Positions 17,132 to 25,606 of a DNA stretch of 64,000 bases are shown here, one piece after another. Source of the DNA: Pseudomonas helleri (GTDB taxonomy: Bacteria > Pseudomonadota > Gammaproteobacteria > Pseudomonadales > Pseudomonadaceae). The notes under the pieces were generated by a model. The model was not told the DNA's origin. It made no database searches and saw only the letters and a program-made list of their open reading frames with translations. The stretch lies in NCBI RefSeq assembly GCF_001043025.1, contig NZ_JYLD01000017.1, positions 45,840 to 109,839 on the forward strand, in the 5' to 3' direction. Each line of letters begins with the position of its first letter. The first letter of the stretch is position 1. The position numbers and the translations under genes are program-made.

Positions 17132-18234
17132 GGCCTGTTCACCTCGGCGAAAATCTCCGTTATCGCTCGCCGGGGTGATCGTTTGACCAGCGCTTTGACC
17201 TTGGCGCTCAAACGAAGCAACTCGGCGCTGGGCTTGGCCCATTGCTCGGGCGGCAGCGGCTCGGACCATTCACGCATCGCCTCGGGCAGCGCTTTACGGC
17301 CGACCTTGGCGATGCGTTTTATCTCCCACTCAACCAAATGGTTGGGCAAGGTCCATAACGTCATGACGTGGTAGACGTACCAAAAAAAGCCGTAGATCCA
17401 ACCCACTTCTTTCTCCCGTATACGCCGATGCAAACTGGCGCGAGCATTGCGAAACGTGTGCAGGCCTTCATGGGGCGGGTCGCCGGGAGCCTGAAGTTCC
17501 AGCGGGTCCTGGATGGCGTGCAGGTCGTTGAGTTCGTACTCCATGTAGCCGCGCACGGCCTCCCAATTGGCAATCGCCAGTTGCAGAGCGCCGCACTGGA
17601 ATTCGACACTGACCAACTCGCCTTCATGCACAAAGCCCATGCCCATCCCGTAGTGGCGGGTCACGCCGTATTGCGTCGCGCTTTGGCCTTGAACCACCCA
17701 GGCAGACAAGGATTCCCAAGGGACGAACAAGGGTTGTGTGGCGCCTTCGGGCATAAAACAGACTTCACGGCGTTGACGGTTGAAGCGGGTGGGGATGACT
17801 TTGGTGAAGAGTTTGTGGGCTTGGAGCCAGACGTAAAAACACATAGCTGATCCAGCGAACCACATAAATAAAGCGTAGCCCCAGACAGCATAAAAAGAAT
17901 CTACTGCAAACTCCCAACTCTCGGCTGAGCTTCCACCCAGCGCCAAAACCATGACCCAGCAAAATAAAGGGAACCCGAATCCCATTAAGCATGATGAACT
18001 GAATGGCCCACCCAGCCATATTTGATATGAATAAACATTCGGTTCTCCGCCTCCGAAATCTAAATAGATATCGTTGTAATCACCGATATAGGGGCAATAA
18101 GGCTCCGCTGCGGTAGGTAGGGGTAATGGAGCTAAATAGGTCTGCTGACCACCAGAAAACTGCTCTAGGTCACCTGCTACCTTTTGGGTCCCATTGATGG
18201 ATGATTTTGGTAATACAACTTTGGCTTTGCTCAT
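17128..18234 (-). CDS. Membrane protein, probable immunity to the VasX-like effector (DUF6708-like)
   Basis: 368 aa. Two hydrophobic segments (about 80-100 and 113-136) are followed by a soluble C-terminal region with aromatic-rich VGWIYGFFWYVYHVMTLWTL. It resembles DUF6708 proteins found next to VasX/BTH_I2691 effectors. It overlaps the effector gene by ATGA, as expected for co-translated toxin-immunity pairs. A pore-forming toxin aimed at the inner membrane would be countered by a membrane immunity protein, so the role fits, but it is inferred from position. The first 380 bp are clearly AT-richer than the rest. The TAA stop overlaps the autotransporter stop on the other strand. Confidence 0.65.
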   Translation of the reverse strand: MSKAKVVLPKSSINGTQKVAGDLEQFSGGQQTYLAPLPLPTAAEPYCPYIGDYNDIYLDFGGGEPNVYSYQIWLGGPFSSSCLMGFGFPLFCWVMVLALGGSSAESWEFAVDSFYAVWGYALFMWFAGSAMCFYVWLQAHKLFTKVIPTRFNRQRREVCFMPEGATQPLFVPWESLSAWVVQGQSATQYGVTRHYGMGMGFVHEGELVSVEFQCGALQLAIANWEAVRGYMEYELNDLHAIQDPLELQAPGDPPHEGLHTFRNARASLHRRIREKEVGWIYGFFWYVYHVMTLWTLPNHLVEWEIKRIAKVGRKALPEAMREWSEPLPPEQWAKPSAELLRLSAKVKALVKRSPRRAITEIFAEVNRP

Positions 18235-21200
18235 GAAAATAAATCCAAGGCATCGACATCAATCACCACTAAAGGTATTCCCGAACTTGACTCGAAGTGC
18301 TGCTTCGCAGAGAGAAATCGTCCGCTTTCATGAGGATTAAAACGAATACGGTACGTACGCGAAGCTAAATTTCCCTTCTCACGCAGCGACTGGAGTTCAA
18401 GTTCTATCAATAACTCTTCGGATAATTTACCCAGTACTCGCTGCGGATTACGTGGATAAGTGAGCTTTAGCAACAAAGGTGCAGGACCACTCTGCTCCTT
18501 TTCCAGCCTGCTCTCCTCACGATACAAGCCCGCCTCTACCTGTTCGGTTACAACCTCACGCTGCTCAATGGGTTTGCCTCGATCACCTTGCAGAAACGTA
18601 GTTATTCGCAGCGCACCAACTCTAAGGCCATGATTGGCCTGACCTTCTAGCGTGGGTTGATAGTCAGAGACAGTCATCCCAGGAAGAATCACGAATATCT
18701 CACCCGGCTTTGCGCTGGGCAGCATACTCTGCCAGAACGGTTCGTCATCTGATCGCTTGATCTCTACAAAGGGCGCCTGCTGCTGCATCGTCAAGTAATG
18801 CTGAAACTCTTGAAGGCTTAAATTTTCACGTTTATCTGCCTCAAGCCCCCATGGGGTGCTTTGCAGCCAACGATCGTGGCCGCTGGTGTTGTAGCGGTTG
18901 TAAAACCAAGTACCTGCCAATTCCAATAACGTAAAGAATGCACCGGCCCAGTTAAAGCGAAAAAAGACACTGCTTAGACGAGTTCCAGCAACCTTCCACG
19001 CCGTCTCACGGGCCGCCCCTTTAGCAGTATTCAATACATCTAATCCTGCCCGTACTGTATTAACAACCCCATAAGCATTGCTGGCCGCCAGACCACCTGC
19101 AGCAACCATCGTTATCAAAGCTCCAGTTTGAGCGCCTCGATTCCCGCTACGGACTGCTTGTAACCAATTACTGTGGTAGTTCTTAAGGCTGATAACAGCA
19201 GCAATAAAACCAGCTAAATAACTAAAAACCCCCAATCCAACATGCAACTTGCCCATCGTGACTTGCAGCCGACTGAGCGAAGTTAGAGCCAAACCATCTC
19301 CTAGCTTTTTAACCTGAGCGCTTAGCGCCGTGTCAAATACGCCTTGAGCCGCCGCAAACCCGGCAGCACCAGTGGCAGCGAACGCACTTATTAGAGGTAG
19401 CCATTGCCTCTTATCACTCGAAACAGCCAGTGTCTCTCTGAACACCTGCACCAAATTCACCGCCTGCGCCACAAACAGCAACAACGCCGCGCCATCCCCC
19501 AGCACGTTCATCACCGGCGCGCGATGGACACCTTTACGAAAGTTATCCATCAGCCCGGCCACTTGCCGTTTGCCTTCATTCGGAAAGATAACCGTCAGCC
19601 CTGCTTTGCCCTGCGTCGAACCGAAAATCCGTGCATGTTCATCCGGCAACTCCGGGATGGGGCTAAGGCTGGCTGCCAGCCGTCTTTGCTCCAGATCCAG
19701 CCGTTGGCTGTCGTACTGGATTTTCTCCAGCAGTTCCCGAGAGGTCTGAGATTTGTGCCCGTGTTGACGATTGGATCTGGCCCGTTTCTGTTTAAGCAGG
19801 GCTATTTCCTGGCGCAGTTTGAAGGTTTCACCCAGCGTTTCGCGTAATGCGGCCTGTTCTTGTGGGGTCGCAAAGTGAAACGTCACGCCCTCGGTTTTGG
19901 CCGCCTGCACTATTCGCGATTTGAGGGCGACGGGAAGTTTGCGCAGCAGTTCTTCAACGTCGGGCATGGCGTTGTTTTTGAAGAACTCGTCAAAGTTAAC
20001 CAGCACGTTTTCCAACCCGCGATTAAGCGCCGGGGTCAGGGTGTTGAGGGCGGCATTGGCCACTGAGCGGGTGCTGTCGGGGAGATCGTCCAGTGCCGGT
20101 AAACGGCTCTGTTCAATGCTGCGCAGGCGGGCCAGGAGTTCAGGGCTGTTGTTGAACAGGACCATGCCCGCGGCCAGCAAAAATGCGTAGTGCACCCACA
20201 ACGAGGTTTGGTCGCTGTAGGGCAAGGTGTAATACAGCGGGCGGCTGAATTGGGGGTTGCGCTCGCTGTACGCCAGCAGTTGTTCACAAGCGTCGTCGCT
20301 GCGGCAAATGTCTTTGAGGCAGGCATATTCAGTGGCAAACGCGTGCCCGGCGTGGCCGATGTCCATCGGGTCGAAGTACCAGCCCGCTGTATGAAATGCG
20401 CCCGAGCACATCAGTTTGACCCGGTCGGCGGTGATGGAGTCGAGCAGGTGGTTCCAGCGCGTCAGCCTGGTTCGATGGGCGAGTAATTCGCGGTCCATTG
20501 CTTCGCGGTCGATCAGTTCATTGACGCCGCGCTGGCCAAATTTTGCACCGTACAGCAGGTCATCAACTTGATTGAATCGGTGCTTACCCAGAGACACCAG
20601 GATTTCGAAATGTGTGTCGACAAAAGCCTCGGGGGCGACCTGAAAATGTTCGCGGGTGTAGAAACGACGGTCGACGTCTACTGCCGTGCTTCGAGCATTT
20701 GAGCCCATGGCAGCGCCTTTTAAGCGGTCCTCATTGGCCAGCATCTGCGCCCGTTGACGCAACACCTCCAACTCCGCCGGCACCGGGCTACCCGCGGGCG
20801 GGGTCATCAAGCCACCTCTTTCGAGGTACTCAATGATCGCGGCATCGGTCACCCCGTGCTGCGGCTCAGCCATGCACAGCAAATCATCCAGCAGCGCTTT
20901 GTGCGCCGGGTCCGTGCTCTCACCGATCAGCGTTTTGATATCCAGCGCATTGAGCTGGCTGAGGGATTCGATGTAGCACCCCAGCACGTAATCACGTTCA
21001 TTGTGACCCTGTTTCGCCCCGCCATTGCTCCAGTCGTCGATCCAGCCAACCACGTGGTCCTGATAATTGGCCAGGTCGCGCATGACCCCCAAGGTGTCTT
21101 CCAGCACCAGATACAGCGTGTCGTGCCGGTACTGCGGATGAATGCAGCCGGTGAGGCGGTTCATGGAGCTTTGGGCGAAACGCGCGGGCGTTTCCCACAG

Positions 21201-21875
21201 ATAAGGCAAACGCTCGTGCTCGGGCAGCTCCGCGTCCAGCCGTTGTTGGGTGCTGCTGGTGTGCTCGGCCAGCGTGGTGGCAGGGTTCTGTTGCTCTGCC
21301 TCGATCCGCTCGGTGGCGACTTCGGCCAGCCAATGCTCGGTCATGTCCGGGGTCAGCAGATGGGGCCCGCCGGTGTCGCACGTGGCCTTGCTCAAGTCGA
21401 CCGCTTGCATGAAGTGGTTACGCTCGGACGTTGAGCTCAGTACTTGCTGGCACTTTTTTGCTGTCCACGGGACTTCGGAATACGTGACGTACAGCGTGCT
21501 GGTTTTGGCGTAAATCAGCCTCGGTTCGTGGATCGGTGCTTCACGGTCGTCGTCGAACACCGCCTGACCTTGCCACAGCATGGCGCTGACCAAACCGTCT
21601 TCAATACGGTACTCGGACAAGGTGCCGCTGCTGCCCTCAATCACGTACAACCAGCCATCGCGCAACAGCCGGATGCCCAGCGGCCGGGCGTCGAGGCTGT
21701 AGGGCATGGCAACCTCGCTCGCGGGGTCGAGTGCCGGGTTGTCGACGATGGCGTAGCGCAGCGGGATCAACTGCACGGTGGTTTTCATCAGCGGGCAGGT
21801 GCCCATACTGTTTCGCGCATCATCGCGGGAGAGGTTGACGTTATTGGGGTTTTTGGGCCAGAAGACGGTCGACAT
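18231..21875 (-). CDS. VasX/Tke5-like (BTH_I2691 family) T6SS pore-forming effector
   Basis: 1214 aa. The N-terminal VasX-type domain shows CPLMKTTVQLIPLRYAIVD (from about residue 27) and GIRLLRDGWLYVI. The middle is helical, with a coiled coil at about 690-745. From about 790 to 1000 there are several hydrophobic segments (DGAALLLFVAQAVNLVQVF, ISAFAATGAAGFAAAQG, VFSYLAGFIAAVISL, GAFFTLLELAGTWF). This is the layout of colicin-like T6SS effectors that permeabilise the inner membrane, such as VasX of Vibrio cholerae and Tke5 of P. putida. The start is ATG 21875, overlapping the DUF4123 stop (TGATG). The 3' third is AT-rich compared with the 5' two thirds. Confidence 0.82.
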   Translation of the reverse strand: MSTVFWPKNPNNVNLSRDDARNSMGTCPLMKTTVQLIPLRYAIVDNPALDPASEVAMPYSLDARPLGIRLLRDGWLYVIEGSSGTLSEYRIEDGLVSAMLWQGQAVFDDDREAPIHEPRLIYAKTSTLYVTYSEVPWTAKKCQQVLSSTSERNHFMQAVDLSKATCDTGGPHLLTPDMTEHWLAEVATERIEAEQQNPATTLAEHTSSTQQRLDAELPEHERLPYLWETPARFAQSSMNRLTGCIHPQYRHDTLYLVLEDTLGVMRDLANYQDHVVGWIDDWSNGGAKQGHNERDYVLGCYIESLSQLNALDIKTLIGESTDPAHKALLDDLLCMAEPQHGVTDAAIIEYLERGGLMTPPAGSPVPAELEVLRQRAQMLANEDRLKGAAMGSNARSTAVDVDRRFYTREHFQVAPEAFVDTHFEILVSLGKHRFNQVDDLLYGAKFGQRGVNELIDREAMDRELLAHRTRLTRWNHLLDSITADRVKLMCSGAFHTAGWYFDPMDIGHAGHAFATEYACLKDICRSDDACEQLLAYSERNPQFSRPLYYTLPYSDQTSLWVHYAFLLAAGMVLFNNSPELLARLRSIEQSRLPALDDLPDSTRSVANAALNTLTPALNRGLENVLVNFDEFFKNNAMPDVEELLRKLPVALKSRIVQAAKTEGVTFHFATPQEQAALRETLGETFKLRQEIALLKQKRARSNRQHGHKSQTSRELLEKIQYDSQRLDLEQRRLAASLSPIPELPDEHARIFGSTQGKAGLTVIFPNEGKRQVAGLMDNFRKGVHRAPVMNVLGDGAALLLFVAQAVNLVQVFRETLAVSSDKRQWLPLISAFAATGAAGFAAAQGVFDTALSAQVKKLGDGLALTSLSRLQVTMGKLHVGLGVFSYLAGFIAAVISLKNYHSNWLQAVRSGNRGAQTGALITMVAAGGLAASNAYGVVNTVRAGLDVLNTAKGAARETAWKVAGTRLSSVFFRFNWAGAFFTLLELAGTWFYNRYNTSGHDRWLQSTPWGLEADKRENLSLQEFQHYLTMQQQAPFVEIKRSDDEPFWQSMLPSAKPGEIFVILPGMTVSDYQPTLEGQANHGLRVGALRITTFLQGDRGKPIEQREVVTEQVEAGLYREESRLEKEQSGPAPLLLKLTYPRNPQRVLGKLSEELLIELELQSLREKGNLASRTYRIRFNPHESGRFLSAKQHFESSSGIPLVVIDVDALDLFS

Positions 21876-22771
21876 CAAGCGGGCTCTCTCAGGTGCAGTG
21901 CTCGGCAGCGGGCGATTTCAGCCACTTTCTCGATGCGTTGCGCAGACGTAAGCGCCGAGACGGTGGTCAGTTGAAGGTGTAAATCGGGATGGTCCCGCAG
22001 GGCGTGTTCGCCGAGGTAGCCGTGCACATTGGCGTAAAGGGTGATGTCGAGTTCACTGTTAAAGCCGCGCTCATAGGCCATGCTCGCTAACGCGTGAACA
22101 TGCGCCCAGCGCTCGCTTGGCGAGAGGTGGACCTGGTACGCAGGAAAGTAATGACGTAGATGCCGGTCGAGCCGCAGCACCACATTGCGAAAACTGACGA
22201 CATCCAGCGCACTCGCCTCTTGCTCCGAGAGTAAGTAAGGCGTGCCTTGTTGCGGGATGGGCGCAGGGCCGGGACGCTGATGGAGGTGCCAGACACCCTG
22301 CGCTGCGTCGGCGATCAGGATCTGCTGGCAAGGGCCAAACAGCGTGGGATCCCCCGCTTCGACCGCCAGCGTAAATAATGCATGCATGACCGAAGGGTCT
22401 GCCAGACGCAGAAACACACGCTGTTCGAGGGGCATGCGGACCACGGTCAGCCAGCGCAGGTGGGCAATCATGGACGGCCATTCACCGTCACAAAACAGCA
22501 GGTAGCCCCACTCTTCTTCGGCTTTGGCTAAAAATTGTTGGAGCACGGGCTGAGCCGGTGTGTCGACCGTCAATACACGCGGCGACAGTTGCTCAAGGCC
22601 GGGCATTGCCGAGGCGGTGTACAGCGGCTCAAATACCCAGGGGTTGTTCCACTGCGCCAGTTGTTGGGAGCGTTTGATCAGGCTGACCGCGTCCAGTAAT
22701 AAACCGCAGCGTCCTTGCCATTCAAGGTCGGCAGGTAGACCTGCCGACAACGAAAGATCACGCGTATCCAT
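21875..22771 (-). CDS. DUF4123 T6SS effector adaptor (Tap/TEC-like)
   Basis: 298 aa. DUF4123 features are visible: LLLDAVSL near 25, WGYLLFCDGEW, IAHLRWLTVVRM, RVFLRLADPSVMHALF, and FGPCQQILIADAAQGVW at about 145-165. DUF4123 proteins are chaperones that load an effector onto the T6SS tip, usually onto VgrG. It sits directly before the VasX-like gene, its probable client. AGGAGG lies 7 bp upstream of the ATG. Notably, no VgrG or PAAR gene is nearby; the gene upstream is hcp. Confidence 0.82.
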   Translation of the reverse strand: MDTRDLSLSAGLPADLEWQGRCGLLLDAVSLIKRSQQLAQWNNPWVFEPLYTASAMPGLEQLSPRVLTVDTPAQPVLQQFLAKAEEEWGYLLFCDGEWPSMIAHLRWLTVVRMPLEQRVFLRLADPSVMHALFTLAVEAGDPTLFGPCQQILIADAAQGVWHLHQRPGPAPIPQQGTPYLLSEQEASALDVVSFRNVVLRLDRHLRHYFPAYQVHLSPSERWAHVHALASMAYERGFNSELDITLYANVHGYLGEHALRDHPDLHLQLTTVSALTSAQRIEKVAEIARCRALHLREPA

Positions 22772-22791
22772 TGAATGCCTCCTGCGAACGA

Positions 22792-22817
22792 CATCAGCCC
22801 GCCGAGGCGGGCTGATG
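22792..22817 (-). terminator. Perfect hairpin between hcp and the DUF4123 gene
   Basis: 11-bp perfect stem CATCAGCCCGC / GCGGGCTGATG with a CGAG loop, in the 72-bp gap after hcp. It has no downstream U-tract, so it is more likely a partial attenuator or RNA-stabilising structure that keeps Hcp in excess over adaptor and effector. Confidence 0.55.
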
Positions 22818-22843
22818 AAGTTTATGGGTACTTGGGTTTAACC

Positions 22844-23356
22844 TCAGACCGGGGTGCGCCAGTCATCAGAGCCAGAAGTACCGCTGATTTCGTGAGTCCA
22901 GGTGATTTTGCGGTAAGTGAACTGCACGTCTTCCAGGTGGGTGAAATGGCTGTTAGCCGGGTCCTGGCAGTTGTGCATGTAGTCTTTGATGTCGACGATG
23001 ATCGCGTCTTCAATTTTGGTGGTGTAGTAGTGCTCTTGCGTCCCGGAAGCCGATGTCCGAAACCATTGAATAACGATTTCAGTCATGCGCTCGCCGGAGG
23101 TCAATGCTTGCAGCAGCAACGGCGAAGACTTGTCAAAAACCTTGGTGATGCACAGTGGCTTGTGAACACGCTGACCGGTGGCCTGACCCGATTGCGGATC
23201 ACGCGGGATGATCACCTCGTGGCTGAAACCTTGAACCATGACCTGGTCTTCGTGCCCTTCCTGATAGGTGTTACCCACTGAATCGGCCGTGAACGCGCCG
23301 GATGTGATCAGGCCCTGTTTTGCACCGGTGATGGACATATACGCTGGCGTAGCCAT
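22844..23356 (-). CDS. hcp: Orphan Hcp (T6SS tube protein)
   Basis: 170 aa Hcp1-family protein. It forms hexameric rings that stack into the expelled T6SS tube and can chaperone effectors. Conserved features are MATPAYMSITGAKQGLI, HEVIIPRDPQSGQATGQRVHKPL, ITKVFDKSSPLLLQAL and EHYYTTKIEDAIIVDI. The start is fixed by AAGGAGAGCTTC right before ATG 23356. No structural T6SS genes are in the window, so this is an orphan hcp island with adaptor, effector and immunity downstream. The upstream region holds a triple palindromic motif. Confidence 0.93.
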   Translation of the reverse strand: MATPAYMSITGAKQGLITSGAFTADSVGNTYQEGHEDQVMVQGFSHEVIIPRDPQSGQATGQRVHKPLCITKVFDKSSPLLLQALTSGERMTEIVIQWFRTSASGTQEHYYTTKIEDAIIVDIKDYMHNCQDPANSHFTHLEDVQFTYRKITWTHEISGTSGSDDWRTPV

Positions 23357-23422
23357 GAAGCTCTCCTTGCACAAAAAATGTGATAACCCGGCAAACAAAA
23401 ACGTTGCGCGGCCATAGGAGAG

Positions 23423-23438
23423 TTCAATAGTTGTGCCA
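23423..23438 (-). promoter_or_regulatory. Candidate sigma54-type -24/-12 element for hcp
   Basis: On the minus strand TGGCAC-N5-TTGAA, about 65 bp before the hcp ATG. The -24 half matches the consensus well; the -12 half has GA in place of GC, which weakens the call. Sigma54 control of hcp genes is known for several T6SS. Confidence 0.3.
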
Positions 23439-23523
23439 GTTAACGTTCAGCCCTTATAGATCAACGCCTGTAGACGAACGTGTGTTTATCGACAGGGGAT
23501 TTAGGCGAAATATCAGGGAAAAG

Positions 23524-23646
23524 TGCGCAAGGTGTTGCGCACTGCTGCGCAAAAAGTTGCGCAGTTCGCTGGAGCCCTTTGTTGATCAGGCCTACAGCAA
23601 AGTATTCGGTGTAAAAACAGCGTTTAAGTGCGCAATTTTTTGCGCA
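23524..23646. promoter_or_regulatory. Three copies of palindrome TGCGCAA-N4-TTGCGCA upstream of hcp
   Basis: Perfect 7-bp-arm palindromes lie at 23524-23541 (spacer GGTG), 23546-23563 (spacer AAAG) and 23629-23646 (spacer TTTT). The first two extend to 8-bp arms. Centre-to-centre distances are 22 and 83 bp, near whole numbers of helical turns. The arms are identical while spacers differ, which is how a dimeric DNA-binding protein site looks. They lie about 170-290 bp upstream of hcp and downstream of the ter operon terminator, so hcp is the likely target. The cognate regulator is not recognised. Confidence 0.6.
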
Positions 23647-23715
23647 GTTGTTAAGTGCAGTTTTGTGACCGGCTACAGCGATGAAAGGAGCATGTTCTCA
23701 CGCTCAACAATCAAG

Positions 23716-23743
23716 AGATCGCGAGGCAAGCTCGCTCCTACAG
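23716..23743. repeat. Half of a REP palindrome
   Basis: GATCGCGAGGCAAGCTCGC followed by TCCTACAG matches one arm of the 71-bp REP element. The opposite arm is absent, so this is a remnant or solo half. Confidence 0.65.
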
Positions 23744-23782
23744 AGGGCGAAATTTTGGATGGCTGCGGGATTTAACACAAAA

Positions 23783-23819
23783 AAAAAGACCCTGCCCGGC
23801 ATCGGGGAGGGTCTTTTTT
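23783..23819 (-). terminator. Rho-independent terminator of the ter operon
   Basis: A-tract, then GACCCT and a GC-rich loop, then AGGGTC and a run of T. Stem bases extend into the flanking A/T tracts (AAAAAAGACCCT pairs with AGGGTCTTTTTT), so it can work in both directions. It lies 12 bp after the terD stop on the minus strand. Confidence 0.85.
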
Positions 23820-23830
23820 AACGCAAGGGA

Positions 23831-24409
23831 TTAGCCCAGGTTTACGCCGTGAGACGCGGCCAACGGGCCCAGGCCGCCAGCAAAACCCTGGCCGATGGCT
23901 TTGAACTTCCACTCGCCATTATTGATGTACAGCTCGCCAAAGATCATGGCGGTTTCGCTTGAGGCGTCTTCGCTCAGGTCATAGCGCGCCAGCTCTTTGT
24001 CATCCGCCTTGTTCACTACGCGAATGTACGCATTGGCGACTTGACCAAAACTCTGCTTGCGCCCGGCCGCTTCGTGGATGGTGACGGCAAACACCAGTTT
24101 TTTGGTGTCTGGGGCAAAGCCGGACAGCTTGACGTGCACTTGCTCATCATCGCCATCGCCTGCGCCCGAGCGGTTGTCGCCCTGGTGCACAACGTTGCCG
24201 TCCGGTGAGGTTTTGTTGTTGTAGAACACAAAACTGCCGTCGTTCAGCACTTTGCCGCTCTCGCCAACAATAAACACCGAGGCGTCCAGATCGAACTCCT
24301 GGCCGTCGGTTACCCGTGGATCCCAGCCCAACCCCACCACGACCTCGGTGAGACCCGGTGCTTCTTTGCTCAGGGATACATTGCCGCCTTTACTCAGACT
24401 TACTGCCAT
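23831..24409 (-). CDS. terD: TerD-family stress protein
   Basis: 192 aa single TerD domain, a calcium-binding C2-like beta-sandwich found in tellurite, phage and colicin stress operons. Hallmarks are MAVSLSKGGNVSLSKEAPGL, VVVGLGWDPR, the acidic FDLDASVFIV, GDNRSGAGDGDDEQVHVKL and FGELYINNGEWKFKAIGQGF. The aspartate-rich calcium loops are intact. It is the last gene of the operon, ahead of a strong terminator. The exact subtype (TerD or TerE) cannot be set by eye. Confidence 0.9.
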   Translation of the reverse strand: MAVSLSKGGNVSLSKEAPGLTEVVVGLGWDPRVTDGQEFDLDASVFIVGESGKVLNDGSFVFYNNKTSPDGNVVHQGDNRSGAGDGDDEQVHVKLSGFAPDTKKLVFAVTIHEAAGRKQSFGQVANAYIRVVNKADDKELARYDLSEDASSETAMIFGELYINNGEWKFKAIGQGFAGGLGPLAASHGVNLG

Positions 24410-24521
24410 GTGCGTGAATCCTTATATAAAGAACTGAATGGGAACGGCTTGAAAGACCAAGCCATCCCCCCTCGACTGCATCGTGTGCTGCGCCTCCTGG
24501 CCGTTGAACAAGGCAAAGCTG

Positions 24522-25556
24522 TCAGCCGTTTTTAACGTCCGATTTTTCTTCTTTGCCGGGGAAAACAACGCTGGCCGCAATGCCGATGGCCAAGACCACC
24601 AACACCACCAGCAAGCTGGTGTTTGGCTCAATGCTGATGCCATGGCCAAACAGGTGGTTGGTTGCATTCAACGCCAGCTTGGCGGCGATAAAGAACAACA
24701 ACGCGATAACCGATTTTTCCAGGTGCACCAGATAACGCTTGAGGGCTTCAAGTACGAAGTACATGGTCCGCAAGCCCAAAATCGCAAACATCATGGCGGA
24801 GTAAACGATCAGGGGTTCACGGCTGACGGCGATGACGGCTGGCACGGAGTCGAAGGCGAACAGGATGTCCGAGACTTCAACCACCACCACACACAAAAAC
24901 AGCGGCGTGGCGAACAAGGCGCCTTTGCTGGCCAGGGTCATGCCCTTGTTTTCGGGCTTGGTGATCTCCTGCTCCAGCACCGTGCGCGACACAAAAAACT
25001 GGTGACCGTGCAGCTTTGGCCACACCGGGAACAGTTTTTTCGCAAACCGGTAGGCGACGTGTTTGGAATAGTCTTCGTCTTCGTCGTCTTCATTGCCGCG
25101 CAGCATCATGACCGCAGTCCAGGCCACAATCACCGCAAACAGCACTTCCACCCATGGGCCAAAAGCCAGAAGCCCTGTACCGATCGCCACGAAAATCAAG
25201 CGGAACACGATGGCGCCGATGATGCCCCAGTACAGAACACGGTGACGCAGCACATCGGGGATCTTGAACCAGGCAAAGATCGCCATGAACACAAACAGGT
25301 TGTCGACGCTGAGGACTTTTTCCAGGGCGTAACCGGTGACAAACAGGCTGGCCACGCTCGGACCATGGGCGTAATACAGGTAGCCCGCAAAGGCGAGAGA
25401 GATCAGCACCCAAAAAATCGACCAGCAGGCCGCGTTGGTCAGCGTGACGGGTTTATCGCTTTTGTGGGTAAACAGATCGATTGCCAGGGCAATGACCGCA
25501 AGTGCTACAAATACAGCGATGGTCGTTGGCGGAAAGCCAATTGCCGTGTTTTCCAT
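24522..25556 (-). CDS. terC: TerC-family integral membrane protein
   Basis: 344 aa with about nine transmembrane helices. The conserved acidic membrane motifs are present: SVDNLFVFMAIFAWFKIP in the first half and VEVSDILFAFDSVPAV in the second. A charged loop (GNEDDEDEDYSKH) lies between the halves. TerC proteins are linked to tellurite resistance, manganese handling and metalation of exported enzymes, and form membrane complexes with TerD-type proteins. The start at 25556 opens MENTAIGF and follows GAGGACACC. Confidence 0.9.
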   Translation of the reverse strand: MENTAIGFPPTTIAVFVALAVIALAIDLFTHKSDKPVTLTNAACWSIFWVLISLAFAGYLYYAHGPSVASLFVTGYALEKVLSVDNLFVFMAIFAWFKIPDVLRHRVLYWGIIGAIVFRLIFVAIGTGLLAFGPWVEVLFAVIVAWTAVMMLRGNEDDEDEDYSKHVAYRFAKKLFPVWPKLHGHQFFVSRTVLEQEITKPENKGMTLASKGALFATPLFLCVVVVEVSDILFAFDSVPAVIAVSREPLIVYSAMMFAILGLRTMYFVLEALKRYLVHLEKSVIALLFFIAAKLALNATNHLFGHGISIEPNTSLLVVLVVLAIGIAASVVFPGKEEKSDVKNG

Positions 25557-25606
25557 GGTGTCCTCAAAAATCAAAATCGCCAACTTCGGCGGTCGTTATA
25601 TCGCGG

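Larger units (their letters stand above)
23357..23830. other. hcp upstream intergenic region
   Basis: 474 bp with no credible gene. From hcp outward it holds the candidate sigma54 element (23423-23438), three TGCGCAA-N4-TTGCGCA palindromes (23524-23646), a REP half-element (23716-23743) and the terminator of the ter operon (23783-23819). Confidence 0.7.

Noticed and set aside
17128..18234. T6SS structural gene such as TssL or TssM
   Set aside because: Only two short hydrophobic segments and no DotU or IcmF motifs; position after the effector fits an immunity protein better.
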